A stretch of DNA of 54,961 nt from Bacteroidales bacterium (GCA_021740045.1 JAIPAP010000008.1:1-54961), one strand, 5' to 3'. Shown: positions 8,612-16,365, counted from the first letter of the stretch. Notes: a model not told the origin generated them from the sequence alone. Numbers and translations: made by a program.

Positions 8612-8663
8612 AGTTTCAAGTTTCAAGTTTCAGGTTCCAAGTTCCAGGTTTTAAGTTACAAGT
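8612..8663. repeat. Degenerate word repeat (AAGTTTC / AGGTTCC units)
   Basis: About seven imperfect 7-8 nt units (CAAGTTT, CAGGTTC, CAAGTTC, CAGGTTT, TAAGTTA) lie head to tail in the convergent gap between the permease gene and cysH. CAGGTTCC at 8631-8638 can also pair with GGAACCTG at 8690-8697. No coding potential was seen. Confidence 0.6.
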
Positions 8664-8764
8664 AGGGAAGCCAAGTTGCTTTACCTCCAGGAACCTGATT
8701 CTTTTATGCGGTTCAACTATAGTAGCTTGAAACAACAGAACAATCTATCAAACTTTTTGGAAAG

Positions 8765-9478
8765 TTACTTTTTATGAATATGCAACCCACACTCTTTGTG
8801 CTCGGGTTGTTCCCACCACCAGCGACCGGCTCTTACGTCTTCGAATTTGCTAACCGGACGGGTGCAGGGAGCACATCCAATACTCCGGTAACCCTGGTCG
8901 TGGAGTTTATTATAGGGTACCTGATGTTCTTCTATGTAGTTCCAAACATCTTCTTCTTGCCATTCGATGAGTGGGTTCAGCTTTAATATCTGGAACTGCT
9001 CATCCCACTCGAGGAGTTGATTCTCTTGGCGGGTGACTGATTGCGAACGGCGCAAGCCGCTAATCCATAGCTTCATGCCTTTCATGGCACGTTTAAGTGG
9101 AACAATTTTCCGGATGTGACAACAAAGCTTACGGTTTTCAACACTTTCATAAAAAAGGTTAATGCCCCGTTCATTCACCATTTCTTCCACCTGCTTATTA
9201 GCGGGAAAAAATATTTCGATATTGATCCCATAGCGGTTATTGGTAAAATGAATGGTATCATAGGTTTCCTGGGGTAAACGCCCTGTATCGAGCGTAATGA
9301 TACGACAATCCTTATCGATGGTAGCTATCATGCGAGTGATCACCTGATCCTCGGCACCAAGGCTTGTGGAGAAAATAACTTTGTCTTTATATTGCTGCAG
9401 AAAGAATTCCAGAATGTCTTCTGCCGGGCTTCCGTTAAACTTTCGATTAAGCTTTTCTATGTCCGCTTTATCTATCAT
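8765..9478 (-). CDS. cysH: Phosphoadenylyl/adenylyl-sulfate reductase (APS-reductase type)
   Basis: 237 residues, full length. The PAPS-reductase fold shows IFSTSLGAEDQVI near the start and LDTGRLPQET for nucleotide binding. Two Cys pairs, NRKLCCHIRK and SIGCAPCTRP, match the 4Fe-4S cluster of assimilatory APS reductases. The catalytic Cys is in KECGLH at the C-terminus. Reaction: APS (or PAPS) is reduced to sulfite with thioredoxin, in cytoplasmic sulfate assimilation. The paired cysteines favour APS over PAPS. No other sulfur-assimilation gene is next to it. A -7 promoter element ends only 4 nt before the ATG. Confidence 0.93.
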   Translation of the reverse strand: MIDKADIEKLNRKFNGSPAEDILEFFLQQYKDKVIFSTSLGAEDQVITRMIATIDKDCRIITLDTGRLPQETYDTIHFTNNRYGINIEIFFPANKQVEEMVNERGINLFYESVENRKLCCHIRKIVPLKRAMKGMKLWISGLRRSQSVTRQENQLLEWDEQFQILKLNPLIEWQEEDVWNYIEEHQVPYNKLHDQGYRSIGCAPCTRPVSKFEDVRAGRWWWEQPEHKECGLHIHKK

Positions 9479-9482
9479 AATA

Positions 9483-9490
9483 CAAATTTA
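9483..9490 (-). promoter_or_regulatory. TAnnTTTG -7 element (TAAATTTG) for cysH
   Basis: Exact consensus match on the minus strand, 4 nt before ATG 9478. This geometry predicts a leaderless transcript. Confidence 0.5.
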
Positions 9491-9523
9491 ATACATCCTT
9501 CGCAAAAGTGGCAAACCAAATTA

Positions 9524-9724
9524 TTAAATGGAATCCAAAGCGAAGCTTTCATTTAGCCGAACGCCTTTAACGGTATGCTTTACCGTGCAGCATTCATTTT
9601 GATGATCATGTTCAAACAACAAAATATATTGTTCTTCAACGGCCTTATTTAAAATACCTTCCTTTTCGAATACAACGCCTCCATGGGTTTTCCAGTTTTC
9701 AGCATTGATGGGGGTCAGTTTCAT
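9524..9724 (-). CDS. Small orphan protein of unknown function (66 aa)
   Basis: 66 residues from ATG 9724, with a consensus -7 element at 9756-9763, so it is probably a real gene. There is no signal peptide or membrane segment. The first 15 residues (MKLTPINAENWKTHGG) faintly recall the N-terminus of some metallo-beta-lactamase-fold hydrolases, but the rest does not follow that fold and the protein is far too short. A CC pair and His residues in HDHQNECCTVKH might bind metal. It lies 45 bp upstream of cysH on the same strand. It could be a genuine small protein or the end product of a truncation. Confidence 0.55.
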   Translation of the reverse strand: MKLTPINAENWKTHGGVVFEKEGILNKAVEEQYILLFEHDHQNECCTVKHTVKGVRLNESFALDSI

Positions 9725-9755
9725 AAATCCTTAATTTGGTGACCAATTGAAGTTG

Positions 9756-9763
9756 CAAATTTA
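9756..9763 (-). promoter_or_regulatory. TAnnTTTG -7 element (TAAATTTG) for the 66-aa gene
   Basis: Exact consensus match 31 nt before ATG 9724, back to back with the mpl promoter at 9796 in a short divergent gap. Confidence 0.5.
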
Positions 9764-9795
9764 CAGGTTTTCGCAATAAGCTGTGCTGAAATTCT

Positions 9796-9803
9796 TAATT
9801 TTG
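9796..9803 (+). promoter_or_regulatory. TAnnTTTG -7 element (TAATTTTG) for mpl
   Basis: Exact consensus match 16 nt before ATG 9820. It probably drives the whole mpl / thiamine-binding / pnuC / nadR-like operon. Confidence 0.55.
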
Positions 9804-9819
9804 CTGCAAACCCTTATAT

Positions 9820-11184
9820 ATGAAGGTTCACCTAATTGCCATCGGGGGAGCTGTAATGCACAATCTTGCCATAGCCCTTAAACGTAAAGGCTACCAGGTT
9901 AGCGGCTCGGATGATGAAATTTTCGATCCGGCCCGCAGCCGCCTTGAACAGCATGGTTTAATGCCCCATAAGGAAGGGTGGGATGCCCGGCGCATTACCA
10001 GGGATATTGATGTGATCATACTTGGAATGCATGCCAAAGGTGATAATCCGGAACTTTTAAAGGCCAGGGAACTTGAACTGCCCATCTACTCATTTCCCGA
10101 ATATCTTTATGAACAGGCTAAAGACAAAACACGGGTGGTAATTGGCGGAAGCCATGGAAAAACAACCATTACCGCTATGGTCCTTCATGTATTGCATCAG
10201 TGGGGCATCAATGCTGATTTTATGGTAGGCGCCATGCTCGAGGGTTTTGATGTGATGGTGAGATTAACCAAAGAAGCTGACGTGATGGTGTTTGAAGGTG
10301 ATGAATATCTTTCATCCGCCCTGGACAAGCGACCGAAATTTCATCTGTATCATCCCCATATTGCCCTTTTAAGCGGCATTGCCTGGGATCATATTAATGT
10401 TTTTCCGACCTATGAGAACTATAAGGAACAATTCAGGAAATTTGTCGAACTCATCCCTGAGGTTGGAACCTTGATCTATTATTCGGCTGATGATGAATTA
10501 AAGGAGATTTGTGAAAACACAAATCCGGCCATCCAACATAAAATTCCTTATGATTTGCCGGTTTTCGAGATCAGCCATAGTACCACATTCCTGGTAACCG
10601 AGCAAAGCAAGGTTCCACTGGAAGTTTTCGGGCGGCATAACCTGAGTAATATAAACGGAGCCCGCCACGTATGCAACAGCCTGGGCATCACCGATGAACA
10701 ATTTTTCGAAGCTATACAATCATTCAAAGGAGCCTCCAACCGTCTTGAATTGATTGATAAAACCGATCAAACGGCCATTTATAAAGATTTTGCCCATGCC
10801 CCTTCAAAATTGAAAGCCACAACCCAGGCAGTTAAAGAACAATACCCTGATCGGGAACTGGTGGCTTGTATGGAACTGCACACCTTTAGCAGTCTTAATA
10901 AAGACTTTTTAAAGCATTATGCCCAAACCATGGATGCTGCCGACAAAGCCCTGGTGTTCTTCAGCCCGCATGCACTGGAGCTTAAACGCCTGCCGCCCCT
11001 TTCGAAAGATGAAGTTGCCAAAGCCTTTGGGCACAGTAACCTCCGGGTTTTTGAAAATACCCGCGAATTGCAAGCTGAGCTGGAGCATATTTCATGGCCG
11101 GGAAAAAACCTGTTAATGATGAGTTCGGGAAACTTAGGAGGCATTGATTTAAAAAAGTTAACCTATAAAATTCTTTCACAATGA
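9820..11184 (+). CDS. mpl: Mur ligase family, UDP-MurNAc:L-Ala-gamma-D-Glu-meso-DAP ligase (Mpl-like)
   Basis: 454 residues, the normal Mpl length. An N-terminal Rossmann-like domain (LIAIGGAVMHNLAIAL, GSDDEIFDP) resembles MurC. The ATP loop VVIGGSHGKTTITAM is at about 106-120, followed by FEGDEYLSSALD and the LSGIAWDHINVFP motif of the central domain. Mpl rejoins recycled murein tripeptide to UDP-MurNAc in the cytoplasm, and Mpl is distinguished from MurC by the EGDEY.S.LD segment. Its stop overlaps the next ATG by four bases. namZ nearby is also a peptidoglycan-recycling enzyme, which fits, although they are on opposite strands. Confidence 0.87.
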   Translation: MKVHLIAIGGAVMHNLAIALKRKGYQVSGSDDEIFDPARSRLEQHGLMPHKEGWDARRITRDIDVIILGMHAKGDNPELLKARELELPIYSFPEYLYEQAKDKTRVVIGGSHGKTTITAMVLHVLHQWGINADFMVGAMLEGFDVMVRLTKEADVMVFEGDEYLSSALDKRPKFHLYHPHIALLSGIAWDHINVFPTYENYKEQFRKFVELIPEVGTLIYYSADDELKEICENTNPAIQHKIPYDLPVFEISHSTTFLVTEQSKVPLEVFGRHNLSNINGARHVCNSLGITDEQFFEAIQSFKGASNRLELIDKTDQTAIYKDFAHAPSKLKATTQAVKEQYPDRELVACMELHTFSSLNKDFLKHYAQTMDAADKALVFFSPHALELKRLPPLSKDEVAKAFGHSNLRVFENTRELQAELEHISWPGKNLLMMSSGNLGGIDLKKLTYKILSQ

Positions 11185-11438
11185 ATATTTCAGTAGACAT
11201 AAGTTATTATCCGCTTAAAAAAGAATACCTGAATCCGATACAGGATTTTATCGACCGTTTGAAAGCTCGTAAATCGATCGAAGTCAGGGTAAACGGCATG
11301 AGCACTCAGGTTTTCGGCACCTACGACGAGGTAATGAAAGCACTAAGTGAGGAGATCAAACGTTCATTCGAGGTGCCCGATTCGGTGTTTGTGCTGAAAG
11401 TGGTGAACGATGATTTACGAAAACACGATCCAAAATAG
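11181..11438 (+). CDS. Thiamine-binding protein family (YkoF/MTH1187-like)
   Basis: 85 residues, a single ferredoxin-like domain (ISVDISYYPLKKEYLNPI, VRVNGMSTQVFGTYDEVMKAL). Members of this family (PF01910) bind thiamine or its hydroxymethylpyrimidine part in the cytoplasm. It overlaps mpl by four bases (ATGA) and is followed 10 bp later by pnuC, so all are likely one operon. Its presence raises the question whether the PnuC next door carries thiamine rather than nicotinamide riboside. Confidence 0.75.
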   Translation: MNISVDISYYPLKKEYLNPIQDFIDRLKARKSIEVRVNGMSTQVFGTYDEVMKALSEEIKRSFEVPDSVFVLKVVNDDLRKHDPK

Positions 11439-11448
11439 GAAGTAGACG

Positions 11449-12051
11449 TTGCAGGATATTTTAAATTGGCTTCTGGCAAATTACATCGAACTGGCCGGCT
11501 CGCTGCTGGGCATTTTATATGTAATCCTGGCAGCACGGCAAAGCATTTGGTGCTGGCCGGTGGGCATTGTAAATGTAACCCTCTACATTATTGTTTTTTA
11601 TTCAGCCGACCTGTTTGGCGATATGGCCCTCCAGGCTTTTTACCTGATAATGAGTTTCTACGGCTGGTATAAATGGGTTAAAGGTAGTGAAGAGTCCGCT
11701 GAGGCCGAACTTAAGATATCCAATATTCCAAAAAAACTCTTCATCTATGCATTGGTTGCCACAGTTGCCATGTCCTTACTCTTTGGGTATATCCTCACCT
11801 TTACTCCTTCGGATATACCATATTGGGACGGAGCAACAACTGCACTAGGGCTGACCGGCACCTGGATGACTGCGCGGAAATATATCGAAAACTGGGCAGT
11901 GTGGATATTTACCGATACCTTATGTGTGGGTATCTATATTTATAAGGAATTGTATCTTACCGTCGGTTTTTACTTTGTGATGACCATCATGGCCATCATT
12001 GCCTACCGGCAGTGGAGTAAGGACTTTAAACGTCAGGAGGAAGCGGTATGA
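11449..12051 (+). CDS. pnuC: PnuC-family vitamin transporter (nicotinamide riboside or thiamine)
   Basis: 200 residues with about seven hydrophobic helices. The start is TTG 11449: an N-terminus running from DILNWLLANYIELAG through RQSIWCWPVGIVNVTLY aligns with PnuC proteins from their first helix, and no ATG lies near. The C-terminal RKYIENWAVWIFTDTLCVGIYIYKE is the other family hallmark. PnuC imports nicotinamide riboside by facilitated diffusion, trapped by phosphorylation; PnuT relatives carry thiamine. Neighbours point both ways: a thiamine-binding protein upstream and a NadR-type kinase overlapping by four bases downstream. Confidence 0.85.
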   Translation: MQDILNWLLANYIELAGSLLGILYVILAARQSIWCWPVGIVNVTLYIIVFYSADLFGDMALQAFYLIMSFYGWYKWVKGSEESAEAELKISNIPKKLFIYALVATVAMSLLFGYILTFTPSDIPYWDGATTALGLTGTWMTARKYIENWAVWIFTDTLCVGIYIYKELYLTVGFYFVMTIMAIIAYRQWSKDFKRQEEAV

Positions 12052-12560
12052 TCAAACGCATCGCCATCACGGGCCCGGAATCCACGGGCAAATCCTGGCT
12101 GACAAAGCGACTGGCCGAATATTACCAAACCGTGTGGGTGCCCGAGTATGCCCGGGACTACATCAACCGGCTGGATCGTGAATATGTGGCCGAAGATATC
12201 CTTAAAATTGCCAAAGGCCAGTTGGAACTGGAAGAACAAATAGCGCAAAAGGCCAGGAAGTTTCTTTTTTGTGATACCGAGCTGATCGTTACCAAGGTAT
12301 GGTATGAGCACAAATACAATTCTTGCCCGCCATGGATCCTCGACCGGATAGAAGATCACCGGTATGATCTGTACTTGCTTTGCAATGTTGATCTTCCCTG
12401 GCAGGACGATCCCCAGCGTGAGCACCCGCATTTACGCGAATACTTTTTCGATGTTTATTACCATGAACTTCAATCTCGTAACCTACCTTTTGAAGTTGTT
12501 TCAGGACAGTGGGAACAACGATTTAAGAATGCGGTGGAGTTGGTTGGGAAGCACTTCTGA
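12048..12560 (+). CDS. NadR-like P-loop kinase (ribosylnicotinamide kinase domain)
   Basis: 170 residues. A P-loop GPESTGKSWLTKRL starts at residue 8, VPEYARDYI follows as in NadR kinase domains, and CDTELIVTKVWYEHK contains the DTE segment of the family. It corresponds to the C-terminal kinase domain of NadR alone; the HTH and NMN adenylyltransferase domains are absent. The expected reaction is ATP plus nicotinamide riboside giving NMN, trapping the vitamin brought in by PnuC. The ATGA overlap with pnuC supports coupled translation. The kinase could act on another riboside or on thiamine-like substrates; that cannot be excluded. Confidence 0.82.
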   Translation: MIKRIAITGPESTGKSWLTKRLAEYYQTVWVPEYARDYINRLDREYVAEDILKIAKGQLELEEQIAQKARKFLFCDTELIVTKVWYEHKYNSCPPWILDRIEDHRYDLYLLCNVDLPWQDDPQREHPHLREYFFDVYYHELQSRNLPFEVVSGQWEQRFKNAVELVGKHF

Positions 12561-12570
12561 AGGCCGGCCC

Positions 12571-12677
12571 TCATTCTTTCGCAACAGCTTTGGCTAAATT
12601 TACCGGGCTGGTGAAGGCCTCTTCATTTTCAGCAGGGTAAATATCACCCAAATTGAGCGATTCTCGCTCACCGCCTG
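12571..12677 (-). pseudogene. Possible C-terminal remnant of a minus-strand gene
   Basis: No gene occupies this stretch on the plus strand, yet the minus strand reads an open, protein-like frame of about 34 codons (including LNLGDIYPAENEEAF and NLAKAVAKE) ending in TGA at 12571-12573. No start or upstream coding continuation is seen; the frame enters two hairpins at 12678-12725. I do not recognise the protein. It may be a decayed gene tail or chance. Confidence 0.25.
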
Positions 12678-12693
12678 CCCCGAAACATCGGGG

Positions 12694-12725
12694 ATAAAAA
12701 AATAACCTCATCGGTTTGTATGAGG
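12694..12725 (-). terminator. Minus-strand hairpin with T tract
   Basis: On the minus strand CCTCAT (12725-12720) pairs with ATGAGG (12711-12706), followed by TTATTTTTTTAT. It looks like a rho-independent terminator but no intact minus-strand gene precedes it. A second perfect hairpin, CCCCGA/TCGGGG, is adjacent at 12678-12693. Confidence 0.4.
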
Positions 12726-12728
12726 GAA

Positions 12729-12758
12729 TTGTTTAAAGTAATAATTCTTTTATTTTTG
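12729..12758 (+). promoter_or_regulatory. Complete Bacteroidota-type promoter (TTG-N19-TATTTTTG)
   Basis: A -33 TTG at 12729-12731, 19 nt, then an exact -7 TATTTTTG at 12751-12758. The ATG of the glycosyltransferase is 8 nt further on. Confidence 0.65.
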
Positions 12759-12766
12759 ACTCCCGA

Positions 12767-13939
12767 ATGAACAGCAAAAAGAAACCGACCATATTTTATC
12801 TGCCACGCTGGTATCCCAACAGAACCGATCCCATGCCGGGGCTTTTTATTCAACGTCACGCCGAAGTGGTAAGCCGGTTCGCCACTGTGGGAGTTATATA
12901 CGTGCATCCTGACGATACAATGGAGCAAAATGTTGAAACGGAAGAAAGCCTTGAATCTGGTGTCCATACGTTGCACATATACTATCGAAATCCCAAAAAC
13001 CCAATCTTAAAAAGTTATAAATACCTCCGGCATCACCTGCAAGGGCTCAAACGTATGAAGGCTATAACCGGCAAGCCCGATCTTGTTCATGTACATGTAC
13101 TCACGCGCCTGGGTGTGCTGGCCATGCTCTATAAATGGATGAGCGCTACTCCTTATGTCATTACCGAACATTGGTCGCGCTATTTACCGGTTACCGATAC
13201 TTTTAAAGGCTTTTGGCGAAAATGGTTTACGAAATTGGTAGTAAAACAGGCTTCAGCAGTATCAACAGTTACCCAAAATTTGATGAATGCCATGCGAAAA
13301 TGGAAGCTGGAGAATCCGAATTACACCATTCTCCATAACGTGGTGGACACCAAAGTGTTTACTCCCGGAAATGGCGGCACCGGCCATAGGATCAAGCGAA
13401 TGATCCATGTTTCGTGTTTCGAAGACCGTTCGAAGAATATTTCGGGCCTGTTGAATGCCTTGAGTCGATTATCGGAAAAACGAAGCGATTTTGAATGCCT
13501 GATGATAGGTGAAGGTATGGACTTGGAAGCTATGCAGCAAAAGGCCCATGAATTGTGCTTGGAAGGTAGTTATGTTCATTTTACCGGTTTGATGGAGAAA
13601 GATGAAATTGCCGAGGAGATGCAGGATTCCGATTTTCTGGTCATGTTTAGCAACTATGAGAACTTCCCGGTGGTGATCAATGAAGCCTTTGCTTGCGGTT
13701 TACCTGTTTTGGCAACCAGGGTCGGTGGCATCCCCGAACACGTTGATCGGGAAAAAGGACTTTTGGTGGATCCCGGCGACGAAAAATCACTGCTTGAGCA
13801 ACTCGAATACATGCTTGATAACGCCCAGGCATTTGACCGGCAAAAGATCAGGAAATATGCCGAAGAACATTTCAGCGGTGATGCCGTTGAACTACAACTG
13901 AAACAGTTATACGGTAAGGCTATGAAATCCATAAAATAG
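12767..13939 (+). CDS. GT4-family glycosyltransferase
   Basis: 390 residues with a two-domain GT-B fold. The N-terminal acceptor domain begins IFYLPRWYPNRTDPMPGLFIQRH, as in capsule and LPS mannosyl- and glucosyltransferases. The C-terminal donor domain has the GT4 EX7E motif in NYENFPVVINEAFACGLPV and then VGGIPEHV. It transfers a sugar from an NDP-sugar to a growing glycan at the cytoplasmic membrane face. Donor and acceptor are unknown. It is followed 2 bp later by the formyltransferase fusion, so the two are co-transcribed and probably act on the same glycoconjugate. Confidence 0.88.
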   Translation: MNSKKKPTIFYLPRWYPNRTDPMPGLFIQRHAEVVSRFATVGVIYVHPDDTMEQNVETEESLESGVHTLHIYYRNPKNPILKSYKYLRHHLQGLKRMKAITGKPDLVHVHVLTRLGVLAMLYKWMSATPYVITEHWSRYLPVTDTFKGFWRKWFTKLVVKQASAVSTVTQNLMNAMRKWKLENPNYTILHNVVDTKVFTPGNGGTGHRIKRMIHVSCFEDRSKNISGLLNALSRLSEKRSDFECLMIGEGMDLEAMQQKAHELCLEGSYVHFTGLMEKDEIAEEMQDSDFLVMFSNYENFPVVINEAFACGLPVLATRVGGIPEHVDREKGLLVDPGDEKSLLEQLEYMLDNAQAFDRQKIRKYAEEHFSGDAVELQLKQLYGKAMKSIK

Positions 13940-13941
13940 TT

Positions 13942-15645
13942 ATGAGTGAATTGCAGGAGGAAAGCGGTACCCTTCGTTTCGGGGTAATGTGCAATGGTTA
14001 TGAATTTCAGCACTGGCAATGGAAAGCCATTGAAGATTTGATCCATGAAGGGTATCAATTAGTGCTTTTGATCAGAAATGATGAACCGGTTGAAAAAGTT
14101 CCCTTCCTGCGCAAAATAACTACCTATCCATACCGGCATCTGCTTTACCGCTTGGTACAACGATATTTTTCAAAACCCACCTGTAAACATACCGTCGATT
14201 CATCTGAAAAGTTACAAGACATCCCTGTTGTTGGATGTAATACCTACAAAAAGGGGATCGGGGAATATTTCAAGGAAGAAGACCTGGAAAAGATCAGAAG
14301 CTATCAATTGGATTTCATCCTACGGTTCGGTTTTTCCATCATCAAAGGAGAAATCTTAAATGTCCCCAAATATGGGGTTTGGTCTTATCATCATGATGAT
14401 CCCGAGAAATACCGGGGCGTACCCACCGGCTTTTGGGAGATCTATTACCATGATCCTGTGAACGCGGCCGTATTGCAGCGTCTCACCGATAAAATAGATG
14501 CCGGAATGATACTGAAAAAAGGATGGTTTAAAACACAAATGCATTCCTGGTCGGGCAATATCGATCATTTATATTACGGCACCGCACATTGGCCCCTGCA
14601 AGTGGCAAGGGCGATTGTGCATGGAACCCAAGAGTCAATCTTACAGAACCATGCCGGCAAAAAAGGTAAGCTCTATAAACTTCCCTCCAACGGGAAGATG
14701 ATGACCTTTCTTTGGAAGCTATTCCTTAATAAAGTTAAGTTTCACCTCCACGAACTTTTCAGGGCCGAAAAATGGAAGGTGGGCATAATCCGCCGTACCC
14801 CCGGTGAAATAATGGACAATTCCATAAAAGCCGATGAAATTTATTGGCTGCCCGATGCCGGTGAAGCCCAGTACTTTGCTGATCCCTTTATTCAAAAATC
14901 CGGAGACAACCTGTATATAACCTGTGAACGTTTTGATTACAGCGAGGGGAAGGGAAGTATTGAATTGTTGAAATGGGACATCAGGGATGAAGAAGTTACA
15001 CAGCAATGGCCGTTGGTCCGCCGGAAAACGCATATGGCTTATCCCTATTTATTCAATGTTAACCATGAGACCTACTGCCTGCCCGAAAATGCAGACTCAG
15101 GCTTTTTAGAACTTTATTTATTCGATAAAGAGCAAGGTGAGCTAAAGTTTATAGCCGATTTGATGGATGCTATTGATGCTGTAGATGCTACTTTATTCAA
15201 ATCGGAAAAGCGGTGGTGGCTGCTTTTTACCCGGAAAAATTATTCCAGCGAGCATCTTTATGCCTGGTATGCCGAGGAGCTGACCGGCCCTTATCAACCC
15301 CATCGCAACAATCCCGTTAAAACCGATATCCGCTCTTCGCGTCCGGCCGGAAACTTTTTCAAATGGCAAGACCAGTTAGTTCGCCCGGCACAGGATGGCT
15401 CCCAGACCTATGGTGGTAGAATCGCCTTAAACCGGATTATAGAGCTAACCCCATCAACGTTTAAGGAAGAGACCATCCGTTTTATCGAACCCGACTTTGA
15501 TCCCAAATACAACAAGGGCACACACACCATCAGTGCTTCGGGTAACTTCACTGCAATTGATTGTAAAAAGCATATGTTTATTGCTTATGCCTTTATTGGA
15601 CAGTTTAAAAGGAAATTGCAACGATTGCTGGGGAGGAAGGATTAA
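13942..15645 (+). CDS. Formyltransferase-like domain fused to a GINT1-like beta-propeller domain
   Basis: 567 residues. Residues 12-230 resemble the formyltransferase fold of methionyl-tRNA or sugar-nucleotide formyltransferases: YGVWSYHHDDPEKYRG at 144-159 and DKIDAGMIL at 183-191. The catalytic triad is Asn-His-Asp in the family; here His150 and Asp186 remain but Asn is replaced by Ser148. From about 275 a second domain begins; residues 311-560 (YFADPF, YITCERFDY) resemble the five-bladed propeller found at the N-terminus of plant GINT1 and in GH43-like proteins. The context (GT4 before it, flippase and methyltransferase nearby) points to glycan modification. The reaction and substrate are unknown. 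Confidence 0.75.
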   Translation: MSELQEESGTLRFGVMCNGYEFQHWQWKAIEDLIHEGYQLVLLIRNDEPVEKVPFLRKITTYPYRHLLYRLVQRYFSKPTCKHTVDSSEKLQDIPVVGCNTYKKGIGEYFKEEDLEKIRSYQLDFILRFGFSIIKGEILNVPKYGVWSYHHDDPEKYRGVPTGFWEIYYHDPVNAAVLQRLTDKIDAGMILKKGWFKTQMHSWSGNIDHLYYGTAHWPLQVARAIVHGTQESILQNHAGKKGKLYKLPSNGKMMTFLWKLFLNKVKFHLHELFRAEKWKVGIIRRTPGEIMDNSIKADEIYWLPDAGEAQYFADPFIQKSGDNLYITCERFDYSEGKGSIELLKWDIRDEEVTQQWPLVRRKTHMAYPYLFNVNHETYCLPENADSGFLELYLFDKEQGELKFIADLMDAIDAVDATLFKSEKRWWLLFTRKNYSSEHLYAWYAEELTGPYQPHRNNPVKTDIRSSRPAGNFFKWQDQLVRPAQDGSQTYGGRIALNRIIELTPSTFKEETIRFIEPDFDPKYNKGTHTISASGNFTAIDCKKHMFIAYAFIGQFKRKLQRLLGRKD

Positions 15646-15753
15646 TGAGGAGTTAGATAGTGTTTTAATCATTGGTTTCCGGAGAAAAAATCCAAGTTTT
15701 CCTTTTACGGTAACATTTGATTCTACATGCTATCAATAAAATTGATCTGGTTA

Positions 15754-16041
15754 CTACAACCAAGATCTTATATTTTTAAATATCTCATGTTTTCGATTGC
15801 TTTCTTCTTCCAAATCATAATCATCCTGAAGGCCAAGCCAAAATTTTGGTGAATTACCAAAAAAAGCACTAAACCTTAAAGCGGTATCGGCAGTGATTCT
15901 CCTTTTTCCCTTAATGATCTGTGAAATCCTCGTTTGCGGAATCCCCACTTCTCTTGATAACCTGTAAGCACTAATCTCCAAAGGAAGCAAGAATTCTTCC
16001 TGTAAAACTTCACCGGGATGGATATTTGGTAGCTGTTCCAT
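15754..16041 (-). CDS. higA: HigA-family antitoxin
   Basis: 95 residues. NIHPGEVLQEEFLLPLEIS is the classic HigA N-terminus, followed by an Xre-type helix-turn-helix (AYRLSREVGIPQTRISQIIKG). It neutralises HigB and represses its own operon. It lies 12 bp after higB, the toxin-first order typical of HigBA. The palindrome at 16347-16365 is its likely operator. Confidence 0.92.
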   Translation of the reverse strand: MEQLPNIHPGEVLQEEFLLPLEISAYRLSREVGIPQTRISQIIKGKRRITADTALRFSAFFGNSPKFWLGLQDDYDLEEESNRKHEIFKNIRSWL

Positions 16042-16053
16042 TTTATTCTGCTT

Positions 16054-16338
16054 TTATTTGTGATAATCAATTATTTCAACGTCATAGGCATTATTATTAT
16101 GCCAAATAAAAACTATCCTCCATTGATTATTTATACGTATGCTATAATACTCTGATCCTTTTCCTCTCAGCCGTTCTAACCTGTTCGAAGGAGGAATCCT
16201 TAAATCTGATAGGTTTTGTGAATTATGAAGCATTCTCAACTTTCGGCGTCCAATTCGTTGAATTTCAACCGGAATTTGTTTGGAATGGATGCCTTGCCAA
16301 ATCTTTTCTGTTTCTTTCGATCCAAATGAAACAATCAT
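16054..16338 (-). CDS. higB: HigB-family toxin (RelE superfamily)
   Basis: 94 residues. IPVEIQRIGRRKLRMLHNSQ, LRIPPSNRLERLRG and YYSIRINNQWRIVFIW form the HigB/RelE signature; the last includes the basic strand used for ribosome-dependent mRNA cleavage. The N-terminal MIVSFGSKETEKIWQG is also typical. It is the first gene of the module, and its ATG is 8 bp from the perfect inverted repeat upstream. Confidence 0.92.
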   Translation of the reverse strand: MIVSFGSKETEKIWQGIHSKQIPVEIQRIGRRKLRMLHNSQNLSDLRIPPSNRLERLRGKGSEYYSIRINNQWRIVFIWHNNNAYDVEIIDYHK

Positions 16339-16346
16339 ACTAACTT

Positions 16347-16365
16347 ATTGCGTTACTAACGCAAT
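16347..16365. promoter_or_regulatory. Perfect 9-bp inverted repeat, probable HigA operator
   Basis: ATTGCGTTA-C-TAACGCAAT, with one central base, 9-27 bp before the higB ATG and within its presumed promoter region. Position and symmetry match autorepression by HigA; binding is inferred. Confidence 0.7.
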
